A DNA stretch of 59,115 bases from Paenibacillus tianmuensis (GTDB lineage: Bacteria; Bacillota; Bacilli; Paenibacillales; NBRC-103111): assembly GCF_900100345.1 (NCBI RefSeq), contig NZ_FMTT01000038.1, positions 1 to 59,115 on the forward strand, in the 5' to 3' direction. Within the stretch, counting starts at the first letter, position 1, and every line of letters begins with the position of its first letter. The translations under genes were made by a program, and so were the position numbers. This document shows, piece after piece, positions 1 to 7,305 of this stretch. The notes under the pieces were generated by a model. That model worked only from the letters and a program-made list of their open reading frames with translations. It had not been told where the DNA came from and made no database searches.

Positions 1-195
1 CGTACTTTCGAGCAGGCGAAACCAATTTTTCTGATGAAACAAAAGCACGAAAACAAGCTGAAAAAGGTATGCCGCCGTAAATCCAAATTTCTTGTTGATT
101 TTTGCGTCTTTTAAATGCTTGAGGACGTTCAATTCTTGGAAAGCCGGTTTAATTTCTTTTGGTAGTTGATTGCACGACTCTTTTTGCTTTATCAT
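1..195 (-). CDS. IS4-family transposase, N-terminal part (cut by window edge)
   Basis: The ATG at 195-193 opens a frame that stays open to base 1 (65 codons). It is preceded by an AGAGGTG ribosome binding site about 9 nt upstream. The translated start resembles the N-terminus of DDE transposases of IS4-type elements common in Paenibacillus and Bacillus: a Cys-Asn-Gln-Leu-Pro-Lys-Glu stretch, then Leu-Lys-His-Leu, then a hydrophobic Phe-Gln-Leu-Val-Phe-Val-Leu-Leu-Phe segment followed by Asn-Trp-Phe-Arg-Leu-Leu-Glu. The catalytic DDE residues lie beyond the window. The 5' end of this gene is only about 95 bp from the 3' end of the XRE-TPR gene, so the element's terminal repeat must lie in or near 196-300. 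I could not identify that repeat. The family call comes from recall, so the exact IS name is open. Confidence 0.75.
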   Translation of the reverse strand, partial: MIKQKESCNQLPKEIKPAFQELNVLKHLKDAKINKKFGFTAAYLFQLVFVLLFHQKNWFRLLEST

Positions 196-290
196 ATAGA
201 GGACACCTCTTCTGTATGGTATGGGTTGCTCGACACAATCACTATACCAAACAAAAGCGGTGTTTTTCTATTTTTGCAAGGGATAGATCT

Positions 291-1331
291 TTATCCTGAT
301 GCAGCTTTATTTATCAAGGGTCCATGGCCAATTTTACTCTGCGAAGTTTGAGTAATTGACTCCAAATGTCCTAATTGAAGATAGATTTCTAGAAGTTCAT
401 CAGCAATATGTATCCTGTGATCCAAGCTAACTTCGTCCAAATATTTCTGAAGCATAGGTAAAGCTGTGTCAAATTCTTTCTTTCTAGCTTTTGTTAAGGC
501 CCGAGTAATCTTGGCTGGTTCGACAACAAAGTCGTTCTTCATCTTTTCAAAAGTGTCCAGATGCTTCTCAACCGCATTGTAGTCTTTTAATTGTGAATAT
601 GAATTTATCATCATCAGATATGCTCTTGCCTTTAGTTCCGTATCTTCTGTCTCCAAAGGGAGACCCAACTCACAAAGTTCAATACATTCATTGTATTTGT
701 TTATGTTTTTCGCATGCAAAGCCATTCTAAAGTAAAACGTAATTTTCTCCTCATGTGATAAAAATTTAGTGTAGTACAAAACTTCTTGTCCCATCCGAAA
801 CGACTCTTCCAGTTGTTTCAAATCGTTCCTTTCAATCAAATACTTTTGCAGCAGCCCTTTGGCTACATAATGCGGCACTCCGCGTTCTCTGGAAAACTTA
901 ATAATTGACGTATAGAGTGTTACTTTCAGTGAATTATCAGTTACTGTTTGGGTAAAGTCAAACAATCGTTGAAGCGATTCCTCCGTTTCTACACTATGCG
1001 ATTCCAGTATGCGTACTGCCACTTTCGGAACCAGCAAAAAGCACTCTTCACAGGATGTTACCTCTTCGAGCACTTCAAACAAAGTGTTGATGCGGCTTTC
1101 TTCTTCAAGGTAACACTCCATAATCTCGGAATAGTGTGCAGGAAAAGCTATGGCTACAGCCTTCAAATTCTTAAATTCCAGCCGTTTCGTTTCCCCGCGC
1201 TCTATTCGATTTAGTACACTTCTGCTTACCCCCGTTAATTCCCCAAGTTCTGCGTATGTCAAGTTATTCTCTTTTCTAAGTTGGAAGATGAAATCTGCGA
1301 TGGTGTTATTCCGATACTTAGTATCCACCAT
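291..1331 (-). CDS. XRE-type HTH regulator with TPR repeats (RRNPP-like)
   Basis: This is a 346-residue cytoplasmic DNA-binding protein. Residues about 10-65 form a Cro/C1-type helix-turn-helix (Leu-Thr-Tyr-Ala-Glu-Leu ... Gly-Val-Ser-Arg-Ser-Val-Leu-Asn-Arg-Ile-Glu-Arg-Gly). The rest is all-helical with TPR-like helix pairs (for example around 215-240 and 285-300). This layout is that of the RRNPP group (Rap, PlcR, NprR, AimR), whose TPR half usually binds a short secreted peptide. The start is ATG with GGAAGG 9 nt upstream and a good promoter at 1373-1401. RRNPP genes often have their peptide gene directly downstream, but here an IS4-type transposase begins within 96 bp and no such gene is seen. 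The last 15 or so residues (after Gln-Thr-Ser-Gln) may have been altered by that insertion. The target genes are unknown. Confidence 0.75.
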   Translation of the reverse strand: MVDTKYRNNTIADFIFQLRKENNLTYAELGELTGVSRSVLNRIERGETKRLEFKNLKAVAIAFPAHYSEIMECYLEEESRINTLFEVLEEVTSCEECFLLVPKVAVRILESHSVETEESLQRLFDFTQTVTDNSLKVTLYTSIIKFSRERGVPHYVAKGLLQKYLIERNDLKQLEESFRMGQEVLYYTKFLSHEEKITFYFRMALHAKNINKYNECIELCELGLPLETEDTELKARAYLMMINSYSQLKDYNAVEKHLDTFEKMKNDFVVEPAKITRALTKARKKEFDTALPMLQKYLDEVSLDHRIHIADELLEIYLQLGHLESITQTSQSKIGHGPLINKAASG

Positions 1332-1372
1332 AATACCGTACCTTCCTTTGATTCAATATTATACAATGGTTA

Positions 1373-1401
1373 ATTATAGCAGAGCATGTTCTATTTTACA
1401 A
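1373..1401 (-). promoter_or_regulatory. Sigma-A promoter of the XRE-TPR gene
   Basis: Read on the minus strand: -35 TTGTAA (1401-1396), a 17-bp spacer, -10 TATAAT (1378-1373). The -10 lies about 40 bp upstream of the ATG at 1331. The match to the vegetative consensus is good. Confidence 0.7.
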
Positions 1402-1648
1402 TTAATTGATTTTTATGATATTTCATCTATATAGATTCCGCAGAGATAAAAAGATTCGATAATTTCCGATCAACTCCAATTCGTATAGTCCCTCAAACGA
1501 TCGGGCAGCGACTAAATAGCATCTCGATATAGTCCAGCGCTTTCCACTACTCAGACAATTTACCGTACAATTGCAAATCCATCCATAATTACTGAAGAGT
1601 GCAAAAAATTTGACTAACTCCTTTAGATGTAGTATCCTCGCATCATGT
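1402..1648. other. AT-rich intergenic stretch, nothing recognised
   Basis: About 250 bp of low-GC DNA upstream of the XRE-TPR promoter. I see no open frame with a ribosome binding site, no convincing hairpin and no repeat. Confidence 0.5.
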
Positions 1649-1790
1649 TTAGTTAGTAAGACCTACTATTTTTATCTTGAACCTAGTTCCAACATACCGC
1701 AACGGCAGCAAGCCAATTTCGTACCATGCGTCGTTTTCGACCTTCAAGTTATTTCCACCGCGTACGAACAGTTTAGAAAATAATAATTCC
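1649..1790 (-). pseudogene. Possible C-terminal gene remnant of unknown function
   Basis: A minus-strand frame ending at TAA (1651-1649) reads like the C-terminus of a protein: Val-Arg-Gly-Gly-Asn-Asn-Leu-Lys-Val-Glu-Asn-Asp-Ala-Trp-Tyr-Glu-Ile-Gly, then Arg-Tyr-Val-Gly-Thr-Arg-Phe-Lys-Ile-Lys. There is no start codon with a ribosome binding site. Upstream the frame becomes low-complexity and runs into the promoter region of the next plus-strand gene. It may be the tail of a gene lost by rearrangement, or a chance open frame of about 45 codons. I do not recognise the family. Confidence 0.25.
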
Positions 1791-1870
1791 AGTCTGTTTA
1801 CTTCTATTTTCCTATAGCAAAAAATGATATAGTAAAGATTATGCGAGCATCAAATGAGGAGGAGCCGCCT

Positions 1871-2413
1871 GTGGAAGCCAACAAACCGCAAAAACGAAAG
1901 TTTTTGTTCAATGTAGACATCATGATTGAGGAAGATACCAACGGGCGAGCCTTGGAGAAGCTGCTGCATCAGCTCAATTCGGAATTTGTAACCGATTATC
2001 AAATCAAGCAAGGGGTCGAATTAGGTAAAACGATTGAGGCCTCGCTGAAAGAAGCCATTCTCAAAAAAATCGACACCTCTGCCGAACTGACGAAAAGCCA
2101 GCCGAACACCGATCCTGCGGAAATCGCCCCGAAAACCCCATCCGCTTCGCACGTTAAAGAGGCCAATGCTGCGGAGCCAAAACGCCCGAAAGTCGATCCG
2201 TTCAAGCAGATCTGGGATGAAATGAATGTATTTCAACAAAGCAATACGCTTGTGCGTTTGTCCATCGTGAAAGAGAAAGGGGTCAAGCTCAGCATGCCGT
2301 GCCGTATTATCAATACGGACCCGGCCAGCGGAAACCTCACGGTCTATCATGTCGACGAGAAGAAAGTGTACCTACTTAAAATTAACGAAATTGACGATTT
2401 TCAGGCCCGCTGA
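1871..2413 (+). CDS. Conserved hypothetical protein, charged, cytoplasmic
   Basis: A 180-residue protein with no signal peptide or membrane helix. An ATG at 1841 is in frame, but the sequence GAGGAGGAG lies inside that extension, 6-16 bases before a GTG at 1871. The GTG is therefore the better start. The N-terminal half (Lys-Arg-Lys-Phe-Leu-Phe-Asn-Val-Asp-Ile-Met-Ile) looks folded with a helical stretch. A Pro/Ala/Ser-rich linker at about 85-120 leads to a small beta-rich C-terminal domain. I know similar proteins only as uncharacterised Paenibacillus products. The stop codon lies inside the loop of an intrinsic terminator shared with the convergent GGDEF/EAL gene. A weak -10 (TATAGT, 1828-1833) lies upstream without a clear -35. 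Confidence 0.65.
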   Translation: MEANKPQKRKFLFNVDIMIEEDTNGRALEKLLHQLNSEFVTDYQIKQGVELGKTIEASLKEAILKKIDTSAELTKSQPNTDPAEIAPKTPSASHVKEANAAEPKRPKVDPFKQIWDEMNVFQQSNTLVRLSIVKEKGVKLSMPCRIINTDPASGNLTVYHVDEKKVYLLKINEIDDFQAR

Positions 2414-2427
2414 AGCGGGCCTTTTTT
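2404..2427. terminator. Intrinsic terminator shared by convergent genes
   Basis: Perfect 7-bp stem GGCCCGC / GCGGGCC (2404-2410 and 2415-2421) with the loop TGAA, which contains the TGA stop of the upstream gene, followed by seven T. It ends the plus-strand gene and lies just past the 3' end of the minus-strand GGDEF/EAL gene. Confidence 0.85.
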
Positions 2428-4372
2428 AATTAACAGGGGGACGCTCCTCTTCGGCTGCTGCCTGCGTAGAGTAAAGCTTCATCAGACGCTCCGCGTCGGG
2501 AACGGCAAGGGGCGGGCTCAGATAAAAGCCTTGAATGAGATGGCAGTCGTTGTCATGCAAAAATCGGAGCTGTTCCTCGATTTCGACGCCTTCTGCGATC
2601 ACTTCCATGTTCAAATGCCGGGTCATGGCGATGATCGAAGCGACGATGGCCGCATCGTTCGGATCGGTCAAAATGTCGCGCACGAAAGAGCGGTCGATTT
2701 TTAATTTGTCGATCGGGAATTTTTTCAAGTAGGACAACGAGCTGTAGCCGGTGCCGAAATCGTCGATGCTGATTTTAACCCCAAGCTGCTTAAGCTCATG
2801 CAGCAGACCGCAGGCATAATCGACATCCATCGTGCAGCTCTCCGTAATTTCAAGCTCCAGCAAGGCGGGATCGAGCCCCGTTTCCCGAAGTATCCTGCCG
2901 ATTCCGACGCACAGCTGATGCTGCATGAACTGCCGGATCGACAAGTTGACCGAAACCGGCACGACCTCCAGCCCGGCATCTTGCCACTGCTTGTTCTGCC
3001 GGCAGGCTTCCTTCAGCGCCCATTCGCCGATCGGTACGATCAGACCGCTTTCTTCCGCGAACGGAATGAACTCCCCCGGCGCAACCAGCCCGCGCTCCGG
3101 ATGCTGCCACCGGACGAGCGCCTCGAACCCGACAATGCGGCCGGTCGTAATATCCATCTGGGGCTGGTAATGCAGCAGCAGTTCGTTCTTGGCCAAAGCC
3201 CGACGAAGCTCGCTTTCCAGAGTTAAGCGTTTCAATGATACAGATTTCATCTCGCTATTAAACAGTTGATAGTTGTTTTTGCCTTTTTCCTTGGCCCGGG
3301 TCAATGCCATATCCGCGCATTTCATAAGCAAATCCGCCGACTCGTCCTCCCGCGACAGCAGCGATATGCCGATACTGACCGTCAGGTGAACCAGATTTTG
3401 CCCCAGGACGAAGGGCTCCTCCAGCACGTCGAAAATCTCCTTTGCGATCGTTCCCACCGGCTCCGCCTCTTGATCAGCCACTTGGAAGAAAAGCGCAAAC
3501 TCGTCTCCTTCCGTACGCGCGAGATAATCGTCCGGGCCCAAGCAGCGGGAAAACCGTTCCGCTACCTGCAGCAGCAGCATATCTCCGTAATCGTGCCCGA
3601 AGCAATCGTTGACGATCTTAAAACGGTCGATATCGACGAACAGGACGGCTAGCTTTCGTTCGTGGCGGGACGCGGCCGCCATGGCTGCGTTCAAATGCTG
3701 CACGAACAGTCTGCGGTTCGGGAGCCCCGTCATGTCGTCATAGTAGGCAAGATGCCGAATCTGCTCTTCGGTACGCGTAGCGGACGTAATGTCCTGGCAA
3801 ACGATCAGAACCCCTGTCGCGATCCCCTGCTCCTTCACCGGGACGACCGTCGTATCGAGATCGACGCGGTATCCGTCTTTATGCAGAAGCGACGTTTTGA
3901 ACGAGAGCGGCAAGCCATGCAGCGCTTCTGCGAAAAAGTTGTTGATCCCGCCGGACAACTCTTCCGGAAACAGGGTGCGCAAATGCTTCCCTCTCAGCTC
4001 TTCCTCCCGGTATCCGAACGTGCGTTCCGCAGCCGGATTCCAGTACAGAAAACATCCCCCCGGATCGATCAGCCCTACGGCGCCCGGATGGTGATGGAAC
4101 AACGCGTTCAATTGGCTGTCCGCCCTGCGAAGCCGTTTCTCCGCCGTACGGCTTCTGGCGTCCGATTCGGACACAGCCCGGGACAGCCGAATAATACGTT
4201 CCCACGAATAAGCCATCAACAGGAAGACGGCGATGCCGAATCCCCATAGGAAAGCCCCTCCGACCCACCAGCAGACGAGGAATCCGACCGCCGTCCCTCC
4301 GCATGCGAACAGCATCGTTCTTTTTTCATTGCGCGGTTGTGTTCCATTTGCTGATCCGTCGGTCCTAGGCAT
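2426..4372 (-). CDS. Membrane PAS-GGDEF-EAL protein (c-di-GMP turnover)
   Basis: A 648-residue protein. The start is ATG 4372, with AAAGGAGG 5 nt upstream; an ATG 17 codons earlier lacks such a site. Order: two hydrophobic helices (about 20-60), a short coiled segment, a PAS domain (about 85-210, Phe-Gly-Tyr-Arg-Glu-Glu-Glu-Leu), a GGDEF domain (about 215-375) and an EAL domain (about 385-630). The EAL half looks active: Glu-Ala-Leu in the first strand, Glu-Ile-Thr-Glu-Ser, Asp-Asp-Phe-Gly-Thr-Gly-Tyr-Ser-Ser, Lys-Ile-Asp-Arg-Ser-Phe, Ala-Glu-Gly-Val-Glu. In the cyclase half the signature reads Glu-Gly-Asp-Glu-Phe instead of Gly-Gly-Asp-Glu-Phe, and the upstream I-site RxxD is Gly-Pro-Asp-Asp. 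The net activity is therefore probably phosphodiesterase, with the GGDEF part weak or regulatory. It stands alone as a transcription unit. Confidence 0.9.
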   Translation of the reverse strand: MPRTDGSANGTQPRNEKRTMLFACGGTAVGFLVCWWVGGAFLWGFGIAVFLLMAYSWERIIRLSRAVSESDARSRTAEKRLRRADSQLNALFHHHPGAVGLIDPGGCFLYWNPAAERTFGYREEELRGKHLRTLFPEELSGGINNFFAEALHGLPLSFKTSLLHKDGYRVDLDTTVVPVKEQGIATGVLIVCQDITSATRTEEQIRHLAYYDDMTGLPNRRLFVQHLNAAMAAASRHERKLAVLFVDIDRFKIVNDCFGHDYGDMLLLQVAERFSRCLGPDDYLARTEGDEFALFFQVADQEAEPVGTIAKEIFDVLEEPFVLGQNLVHLTVSIGISLLSREDESADLLMKCADMALTRAKEKGKNNYQLFNSEMKSVSLKRLTLESELRRALAKNELLLHYQPQMDITTGRIVGFEALVRWQHPERGLVAPGEFIPFAEESGLIVPIGEWALKEACRQNKQWQDAGLEVVPVSVNLSIRQFMQHQLCVGIGRILRETGLDPALLELEITESCTMDVDYACGLLHELKQLGVKISIDDFGTGYSSLSYLKKFPIDKLKIDRSFVRDILTDPNDAAIVASIIAMTRHLNMEVIAEGVEIEEQLRFLHDNDCHLIQGFYLSPPLAVPDAERLMKLYSTQAAAEEERPPVN

Positions 4373-4508
4373 GCGGGCCTCCTTTCCCGGATAGGTTCGT
4401 TTGTCAGAGTATTCCATTCTCACATCTTGCCCGTAGAAATTCTACGTACAGCTGTATTTTTCCTGCTAATTCGACAAAAAAAGCGAGTACTTCCAGAAGG
4501 GTAGGCAT

Positions 4509-4538
4509 AAAAAAATTCGGCATGAAGACCTGCCGAAT
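4509..4538 (-). terminator. Terminator after the DUF423 gene
   Basis: Eight-base arms ATTCGGCA / TGCCGAAT (4515-4522 and 4531-4538) with an 8-nt loop, followed by a T run on the minus strand. It lies 20 bp past the stop codon of the DUF423 gene. Confidence 0.8.
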
Positions 4539-4559
4539 GTAGTGAAAGAGACTTAGGAG

Positions 4560-4937
4560 TTATTTTGCCCGGAGGGCCAGGACCAAGGACAGCCAACCGA
4601 ACAAAAAGGCCACCCCGCCGATTGGCGTAATCGCGCCCAGCTGCTTTATCCCCGTTATACTTAGAACATACAAACTACCGGAAAATACAACGATCCCGAC
4701 AAACATCGACCAGCCGGCCCGGCGTACATGTCCGCTGGCGCTGGCCGGAAGCAGGGAGGCAGCAAGTCCAATGGCGATCAGCCCGAGCGAATGCATCATC
4801 TGGTACTGGACGCCAGTCTGGAAATTAGCCAGCATATCCGCTGTGAGCTTTCCTTTCAGCGCATGTGCGCCGAATGCTCCGAGCGCCACCGACAGAAATG
4901 CGCAAATGCCGCCAAGAGCCACAAACGTTCTGTTCAT
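4560..4937 (-). CDS. DUF423 small membrane protein (YwdK/YgdD type)
   Basis: A 125-residue integral membrane protein with four predicted helices: about 5-25, 42-62, 72-95 and 100-122. The family signature Ala-Phe-Gly-Ala-His-Ala-Leu-Lys lies just after helix 1, followed by Gln-Tyr-Gln-Met-Met-His-Ser-Leu, and near the end Thr-Pro-Ile-Gly-Gly-Val-Ala-Phe-Leu-Phe-Gly-Trp. These are hallmarks of DUF423 (YwdK in Bacillus subtilis, YgdD in E. coli), whose biochemical role is not established. The ATG at 4937 has AGAGGTG 6 nt upstream; a GTG three codons earlier overlaps that site and is rejected. It is monocistronic, with its own terminator. Confidence 0.85.
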   Translation of the reverse strand: MNRTFVALGGICAFLSVALGAFGAHALKGKLTADMLANFQTGVQYQMMHSLGLIAIGLAASLLPASASGHVRRAGWSMFVGIVVFSGSLYVLSITGIKQLGAITPIGGVAFLFGWLSLVLALRAK

Positions 4938-4990
4938 CAACTTCACCTCTCTTTCATGATATAGTATTTTTTCCCCACTGCCAAATGAAC

Positions 4991-5038
4991 AAAATAAGTC
5001 CTGCCTTCTCGCCGAATTCGGCTTTGTCAGCAGGACTT
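4991..5038 (-). terminator. Terminator after the 99-residue unknown gene
   Basis: Minus strand: AAGTCCTGC (5038-5030) pairs with GCAGGACTT (5004-4996). The loop holds a second hairpin GCCGAATTCGGC. A T-rich tail (TATTTTG) follows. Confidence 0.75.
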
Positions 5039-5067
5039 CTTACGTTATTCGAATGATGGATGCGGCA

Positions 5068-5367
5068 TTACAATTGGCCGATATCGTGCTGGCCGACGAT
5101 CAGCGTAACGGGCTCCAGAAAGACGCGGGTGATCGCAGGCTGCTTGAGCAAGTCAAACTCAATGTCGATGACCTTGAACCGCTCCTGCTTGCCTTCGCGC
5201 TTGTCGTAAACCACTTCGAACTCTTTTAACCCAAGCTGGTACGAAACGACGGAGCAGCCGATCGATAAGGCCGGCGCCTCGTGCTCTCCGTGGTCGAACA
5301 GCACCTCAGACATAATTTCTTCGTTCATGTCTACAATTTTGACTGTTTGGCAAATCGCATATTTCAT
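5068..5367 (-). CDS. Conserved hypothetical protein
   Basis: A 99-residue soluble protein. The ATG at 5367 lies 6 nt after GGAGGAGG, while an ATG two codons upstream touches that site. The sequence is beta-rich and acidic (Met-Asn-Glu-Glu-Ile-Met-Ser-Glu-Val-Leu-Phe-Asp, later Glu-Phe-Glu-Val-Val-Tyr-Asp-Lys) with no signal peptide, membrane helix, cysteine cluster or motif that I recognise. It follows the FTR1 gene by 34 bp on the same strand, so the two may be co-transcribed, and it is closed by the terminator at 4991-5038. No function can be proposed. Confidence 0.6.
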   Translation of the reverse strand: MKYAICQTVKIVDMNEEIMSEVLFDHGEHEAPALSIGCSVVSYQLGLKEFEVVYDKREGKQERFKVIDIEFDLLKQPAITRVFLEPVTLIVGQHDIGQL

Positions 5368-5401
5368 TGCCATCCTCCTCCGGCAGGGGCGAAGCTGATC
5401 G

Positions 5402-7141
5402 TTACTCTGCAGTGATGTGCCCCCGTTTCCTATGACGAATTCGACATTCTGCGTCCAAACTCCTGCTTTTTTCCAACCGGCTACGAGACAAAAGTTTCGT
5501 TATTTTTTGAACGTTTCCCCGCATTTTCCGCTCTTGACGGGCCCATTGGAACACGATAAAGAGAAGCACGAGCACTTGCGGAACGAACGTTTCCCAAGTC
5601 GGGTAGGCGCCGAGCCAATTCCAGGAAGGAAGATAGCCTGGCACATGCGCAGGAATCTGTCCCGCAATTTGCAGAGCGTGAATGCTCTGGCCCAAAAATT
5701 TGAGGACCAGATAATAGATCAGTACCGTGGCTCCCAGAAAAAACGGGCGGAGCGGCAGCAGGACGCTTCCCCGGACAATGACGAAGCCGAGCAGAAACAG
5801 CAGCACGGCGGCCGATCCGATGCCCAGCGCAAGCTGTGCCGGATCGATGGAGGGAGCCATCCCGATATAGAAGATGGCCGTCTCCGCGCCCTCCCGCAAA
5901 ATCGAAAGCGCCGCAACCAAGAAGAGCGACCACAGGTTTCCGCTGGCCAGAGCCACGCCGACCTGATTATTAATGTACCGATTCCACGTATCGACATGGG
6001 ATTTGCGGTGAAGCCATGCGCCCACGGTCAGCATCAGGAACACGGATACTAGGCCCATGATGCCCTCCAACAGCTCGCGAGTGCTCCCGGAAGCCACATT
6101 GGCAATCGTGAAAGTAAGCACGACGGCCAAGCCGCCGCTGGCGAGCAGCCCTGCCGCTCCGCCGCTCCATACCCATACTTGCTTGGAGGCGTTGCCGGTC
6201 CGGCGCAAAAAGGCGAGCAGCGCTTCAAGCCCTTCGCGCAGCAGGATAATCGCGGCATCCCAAGCCGAATAGCTCGTTTGCGCCGTGAACGGCTGAAGCT
6301 CCGTCTGCATCTCCGAAACGATGCGGCCCGCTTCCTCCGGCTGCGGGGGATTGGACAGCAACCGGCTAGCCGCCTCCGTCATCTCCCGTTCGATCCGGTC
6401 ATACGTGTCCGGGGCTCTCGTGCGGACCTCTCCTTCCACGGAAGGCCAGATCTGGATAAAGGCCTGAAGCTGATCGGCCGCTTCCGCGTTACGGCCTGCA
6501 CTGATGGCGTCCGCGGCTTTTTGCAAAATCGCCAGCGCGTCGGATACCGATTGCTTGCCGGAAGCGGCGGTGTCCTCCCGGAGCTTGCCGCTGACGTAAT
6601 CGTCGATCAGCTGGATCAATTCGCGAACGCCCTTGTCGGCCGCTTCCGCCTTCGGGGGCTCCGCTTGCAGCGCGATCCGGATCAGGCTTAGCTTCGTCTC
6701 GATCTGTCCGTACACGCCGGACGAGTCCGACCGGATGGCCGCTTCGCTCTTGGACCACTGGCTGTCGAACTGCTTGTAGCGGCTCCGGGCTTTGTCCCAG
6801 TCGCTATTCTGGATATCCGCTTGCGTTTGCCGCAGGATGGGAAGCAGCGCGCCAGCTGCTTGTTTCCCGTCCGCTTTCGACTCCTTTTTCGCTCCGGCCC
6901 CCGCGAAACGGCCGACCGCCTTGGTCAGCTTGGACACGGACTGGTAGGCCTCGTTGGGCTTGGAAGCGGCATCGGTCACCGCCTTCTTCGCGTCGGCCAA
7001 GGCCGACGCGACGCTATCTGCCGCTTCGCCGGAGAGGGCGTTCAGCTTGCGCCATTCCGCCTCGAACTTCTCCAGCTCCGCAGCCGTTTCCTGCCACTTG
7101 TGCTCGCCCGCATGAACCAGCGCTCCGCCGACGAGCGGCAT
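5402..7141 (-). CDS. FTR1/EfeU-type iron permease, apparently missing its signal peptide
   Basis: The 579-residue frame has a long hydrophilic helical N-terminal half (1-290, the extracytoplasmic domain typical of Firmicute FTR1 proteins) and a C-terminal half with about seven membrane helices. Both iron-coordinating REXXE signatures are present: Arg-Glu-Gly-Leu-Glu near 305 and Arg-Glu-Gly-Ala-Glu near 420. Such proteins normally begin with a secretion signal running into Ala-Pro-Asp-Ser-Leu-Met-Pro-Leu-Val-Gly-Gly-Ala-Leu. Here Ala-Pro-Asp-Ser-Leu is encoded immediately before the ATG at 7141, in frame, but the frame runs on to a TAA with no ATG, GTG or TTG. The ATG at 7141 has no ribosome binding site. 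The gene therefore seems to have lost its start. No efeO or efeB partner is nearby. Confidence 0.75.
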   Translation of the reverse strand: MPLVGGALVHAGEHKWQETAAELEKFEAEWRKLNALSGEAADSVASALADAKKAVTDAASKPNEAYQSVSKLTKAVGRFAGAGAKKESKADGKQAAGALLPILRQTQADIQNSDWDKARSRYKQFDSQWSKSEAAIRSDSSGVYGQIETKLSLIRIALQAEPPKAEAADKGVRELIQLIDDYVSGKLREDTAASGKQSVSDALAILQKAADAISAGRNAEAADQLQAFIQIWPSVEGEVRTRAPDTYDRIEREMTEAASRLLSNPPQPEEAGRIVSEMQTELQPFTAQTSYSAWDAAIILLREGLEALLAFLRRTGNASKQVWVWSGGAAGLLASGGLAVVLTFTIANVASGSTRELLEGIMGLVSVFLMLTVGAWLHRKSHVDTWNRYINNQVGVALASGNLWSLFLVAALSILREGAETAIFYIGMAPSIDPAQLALGIGSAAVLLFLLGFVIVRGSVLLPLRPFFLGATVLIYYLVLKFLGQSIHALQIAGQIPAHVPGYLPSWNWLGAYPTWETFVPQVLVLLFIVFQWARQERKMRGNVQKITKLLSRSRLEKSRSLDAECRIRHRKRGHITAE

Positions 7142-7260
7142 CAGCGAGTCGGGTGCGGCCGCTTCAGCAAGCGTGCTACGGCCGTCCCAGCCGAACAGTA
7201 TAGAAGTCGATGTTTTTCAATGAAAATTTTTAGAATTAAAGTTTATTCGATGTTTGTATA

Positions 7261-7301
7261 AAAAAAGCCTCAATCTCCAAAAAATGTCGAAGATTAAGGC
7301 T
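7261..7301 (-). terminator. Terminator of the ABC exporter operon
   Basis: Arms AGCCTCAATCT (7266-7276) and AGATTAAGGCT (7291-7301), 11 bp with one wobble pair, then a T run on the minus strand. It sits 5 bp after the stop of the second ABC gene. Confidence 0.85.
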
Positions 7302-7305
7302 TTTT

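Noticed and set aside
5417..6691. Plus-strand frames opposite the FTR1 gene
   Set aside because: Arg/Gln/Asp-rich shadows of the coding strand; the REXXE motifs and membrane helices are on the minus strand.
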